Assembly (NCBI GenBank): GCA_046153995.1
Contig: JBJXEH010000022.1
Coordinates: 1-7,359, forward strand
Origin: SZUA-430 sp046153995
GTDB taxonomy: Bacteria; Pseudomonadota; Alphaproteobacteria; Micropepsales; Micropepsaceae
DNA length: 7,359 nt
Direction: 5' to 3'
This document shows, piece after piece, positions 5,700 through 7,359 of the stretch. The position numbers and the translations under genes were made by a program. The notes under the pieces are model-generated. The model saw only the letters and a program-made list of their open reading frames with translations. It had not been told where the DNA came from and did not search any database. Each line of letters starts with the position of its first letter. The first letter of the stretch is position 1.

Positions 5700-7045
5700 G
5701 CAACGTCCGGCTCAAAGATTGGATGAAAGAACGCCGCATCACTGAGATCGAGCTGCTGGTCCCCGATATGGCCGGCATCGCCCGCGGCAAGATTTTTCCA
5801 ACGAGCAAGTTTTTGTCCGGCCTCGATAACGACACGCTGCGCCTGCCGGAGAGCATCTTCGGCCAGATGGTGACCGGCGCCGACTCCGACACGGAAAATT
5901 TGACGTACCAAGCGCCCGACATGGTTCTCGTGCCCGACCCGGACACGATTTGCGTCGTCCCCTGGTACAAGGAGCCGACCGCGCAGGTCGTCTGCGACTG
6001 CGTTCGCCGCGACGGCAAACCGAACCCGGTCGCCCCGCGTCAAATCCTTAAGAACATTCTCGCGAAGTACGAAGAGAAAGGTTGGCGCCCGGTCGTGGCA
6101 CCCGAGCTCGAGTTCTTCCTCGCACAAAAGAACATCGATCCTGACTATCCGCTGCTGCCGCCGGCGGGAAAATCCGGCCGCCCGCAAACCGGCCGCCAGG
6201 CTTACTCGATCGATGCCGTCAACGAGTTCGATCCGCTGTTCGAAGACGTCTACGACTACTGCGAGGCGCAGGAGATCGGCATCGACAGCCTGATCCACGA
6301 AGACGGCGTCGCCCAAGTCGAGATCAACTTCAACCACGGCGACCCGTTGGTGCTCGCCGACCAGACGTTTCTGTTCAAGCGCACGGTCCGCCAGGCGGCG
6401 CTCCGCCACGACATCTACGCGACGTTCATGGCCAAGCCCTACGAAGCCGAACCCGGCAGCGCGATGCACATACACCAAAGCATCGTGGACACCGGCAAAG
6501 GCAAGAATCTATTCTCGAACAAGAACGGCAACGACACGCGCTTGTTCCTCGCCTACATCGCGGGATTGCAAAAATACATGCCGGCCGCGATGCCGCTGAT
6601 AGCGCCGTACGTGAACTCCTATCGCCGCCTGGTGCGCTATCTCTCCGCCCCGGTGAACACCCATTGGGGCCACGAGAACCGCACGGTAGGTCTGCGCGTT
6701 CCGGAATCGGAGCCCAAGAACCGCCGCGTTGAAAACCGCATTCCCGGCGCCGACGCGAACCCTTACCTCGCAATCGCAGCGACGCTCGCCTGCGGCTATC
6801 TCGGCATGACCCAAAACCTGATGCCGACGAAGCCGATGGAGGGCAACGCCTACGAGTCGCTCCGCTACCAGCTGCCACGTCACCTGCTCGACGCGATCCT
6901 GCGCTTCCGCAACTCGCAGGACCTGCGCGAGCTTCTGGGCGAAGCGTTCGTCGATCTCTATTCCGACGTCAAAGCCTCAGAGCATGACGCCTACCAGCAG
7001 GTGATCAGCCCCTGGGAACGCCAGCATTTGCTGTTGAACGTGTAG
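5696..7045 (+). CDS. puuA: Glutamine synthetase family protein, PuuA-like (gamma-glutamylputrescine synthetase)
   Basis: The 449-residue protein is an ATP-dependent gamma-glutamyl ligase of the glutamine synthetase superfamily. Residues 1-110 form the beta-grasp domain (ELLVPDMAGIARGKIFP, 19-35). The catalytic domain shows metal- and substrate-site motifs: PELEFFL (136-142), EDGVAQVEINFNHGDP (202-217), GSAMHIHQS (254-262), HENRTVGLR (326-334) and RRVENRIPGADANPYLA (343-359), with Glu346 and Arg348 in the place of the C-terminal metal and phosphate residues. The NLY adenylylation loop of housekeeping GlnA is absent; that region reads AYESLRYQLPR (385-395). This, together with the ISPWERQHLLLNV ending and the coupled PuuD-like gene, argues for PuuA (putrescine + glutamate + ATP to gamma-glutamylputrescine) rather than ammonia assimilation. 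Related ligases act on other amines such as ethanolamine or isopropylamine, so the substrate is inferred. No PuuB or PuuC gene follows. Confidence 0.85.
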   Translation: MSNVRLKDWMKERRITEIELLVPDMAGIARGKIFPTSKFLSGLDNDTLRLPESIFGQMVTGADSDTENLTYQAPDMVLVPDPDTICVVPWYKEPTAQVVCDCVRRDGKPNPVAPRQILKNILAKYEEKGWRPVVAPELEFFLAQKNIDPDYPLLPPAGKSGRPQTGRQAYSIDAVNEFDPLFEDVYDYCEAQEIGIDSLIHEDGVAQVEINFNHGDPLVLADQTFLFKRTVRQAALRHDIYATFMAKPYEAEPGSAMHIHQSIVDTGKGKNLFSNKNGNDTRLFLAYIAGLQKYMPAAMPLIAPYVNSYRRLVRYLSAPVNTHWGHENRTVGLRVPESEPKNRRVENRIPGADANPYLAIAATLACGYLGMTQNLMPTKPMEGNAYESLRYQLPRHLLDAILRFRNSQDLRELLGEAFVDLYSDVKASEHDAYQQVISPWERQHLLLNV

Positions 7046-7359
7046 CTAACGCACCCACGGCGGGTCGGCCGCGACAAACGCTTGCCATCGCTTTTCGAGC
7101 TTCTCAGCGCGATCACGCAAATGCCCGACATGCCAGCCGACGACGACACCAGCAGCGTAAGCGATCGCCTGCGCCTCGGCCGCATTGGTGCGCGCCGCCA
7201 AGATGTCGCCAACGAGCGCCCGTGCGACAGCCGCATCGTTCATTTCACCGAGCACATCCTGTAGCGCGCCCAGCCGTTCGCGAAACGCCTCAGTCCGCCG
7301 CTTCGGCCAGAGCGAGGCAAAGAAATCGACCGCATAGCGCAATTTTTTCAGCTTAATCC
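7046..7359 (-). CDS. CHAD-domain protein (5' partial)
   Basis: This is the C-terminal part, about 104 codons, of a CHAD-domain protein; its N-terminus lies beyond the right edge. The frame is open to base 7359, reading IKLKKLRYAVDFFASLW, the characteristic (R/K)-(I/L)-(R/K)-LKKLRYA-(L/V)-(D/E) helix of CHAD domains, followed by RLGALQDVLGEMND (the conserved LQD-LG--ND helix). A TTG at 7342 is internal, not a start. CHAD is a conserved all-helical domain rich in basic residues and His that binds inorganic polyphosphate; it occurs alone or fused to a CYTH triphosphatase domain, which here would be off the window. The stop codon (7048-7046) abuts the stop of the puuA-like gene with no spacer, so transcription converges here. 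Domain identity is confident; cellular role is not known. Confidence 0.85.
   Translation of the reverse strand, partial: IKLKKLRYAVDFFASLWPKRRTEAFRERLGALQDVLGEMNDAAVARALVGDILAARTNAAEAQAIAYAAGVVVGWHVGHLRDRAEKLEKRWQAFVAADPPWVR

Noticed and set aside
6174..6197. Direct repeat CCGGCCGCC (6174-6182 and 6189-6197) in the puuA-like gene
   Set aside because: Nine-base GC repeats are expected by chance here, and both copies encode the ordinary SGRPQTGRQ segment of the family.
7341..7348. AATTTTTT run as a possible terminator
   Set aside because: It has no preceding GC hairpin in either direction and encodes the conserved Lys-Lys of the CHAD LKKLRYA motif.

Overview
The window looks like chromosomal DNA from a GC-rich alphaproteobacterium. 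The clue is the order: a DapC-like aminotransferase, then the septal DNA translocase FtsK, then the periplasmic lipoprotein carrier LolA. That neighbourhood is familiar in Alphaproteobacteria, where lolA is often followed by the exonuclease III gene xthA; here lolA is followed by something else. I cannot name a genus from sequence alone. All genes share the same GC-rich codon style, and none has obviously foreign composition.

Layout. (1) 1-872, plus strand: C-terminal part of a PLP-dependent aminotransferase, cut by the window edge. (2) 914-3346, plus: a complete ftsK with four membrane segments, a motor domain and a gamma winged-helix domain. A perfect 20-bp palindrome (981-1000) lies in its N-terminal coding region. 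(3) 3347-4283: a small accessory island separating ftsK from lolA. It holds a REP-like GC-rich palindrome (3371-3387) fused directly to an untracked remnant of a HigA-type antitoxin (3388-3507), then a minus-strand single-pass membrane protein of unknown function (3504-4142) and a divergent intergenic region. (4) 4284-4910, plus: lolA. (5) 4968-5699 and 5696-7045, plus: a translationally coupled PuuD-like gamma-glutamyl hydrolase and PuuA-like gamma-glutamyl-amine ligase. (6) 7046-7359, minus: C-terminal part of a CHAD-domain protein, convergent on the puuA-like gene with no bases between the two stop codons.

How the genes work together. FtsK (chromosome segregation at the septum) and LolA (lipoprotein transport to the outer membrane) are cell-envelope housekeeping genes. 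The PuuA/PuuD pair represents the first and last steps of a gamma-glutamylated amine pathway such as putrescine to GABA; the middle oxidase and dehydrogenase are not in the window. The most unusual parts are the island between ftsK and lolA, where a decayed toxin-antitoxin relic meets a palindromic repeat, and the long palindrome inside ftsK. I see no complete novel defence or mobile system, no CRISPR array and no tRNA or rRNA gene.
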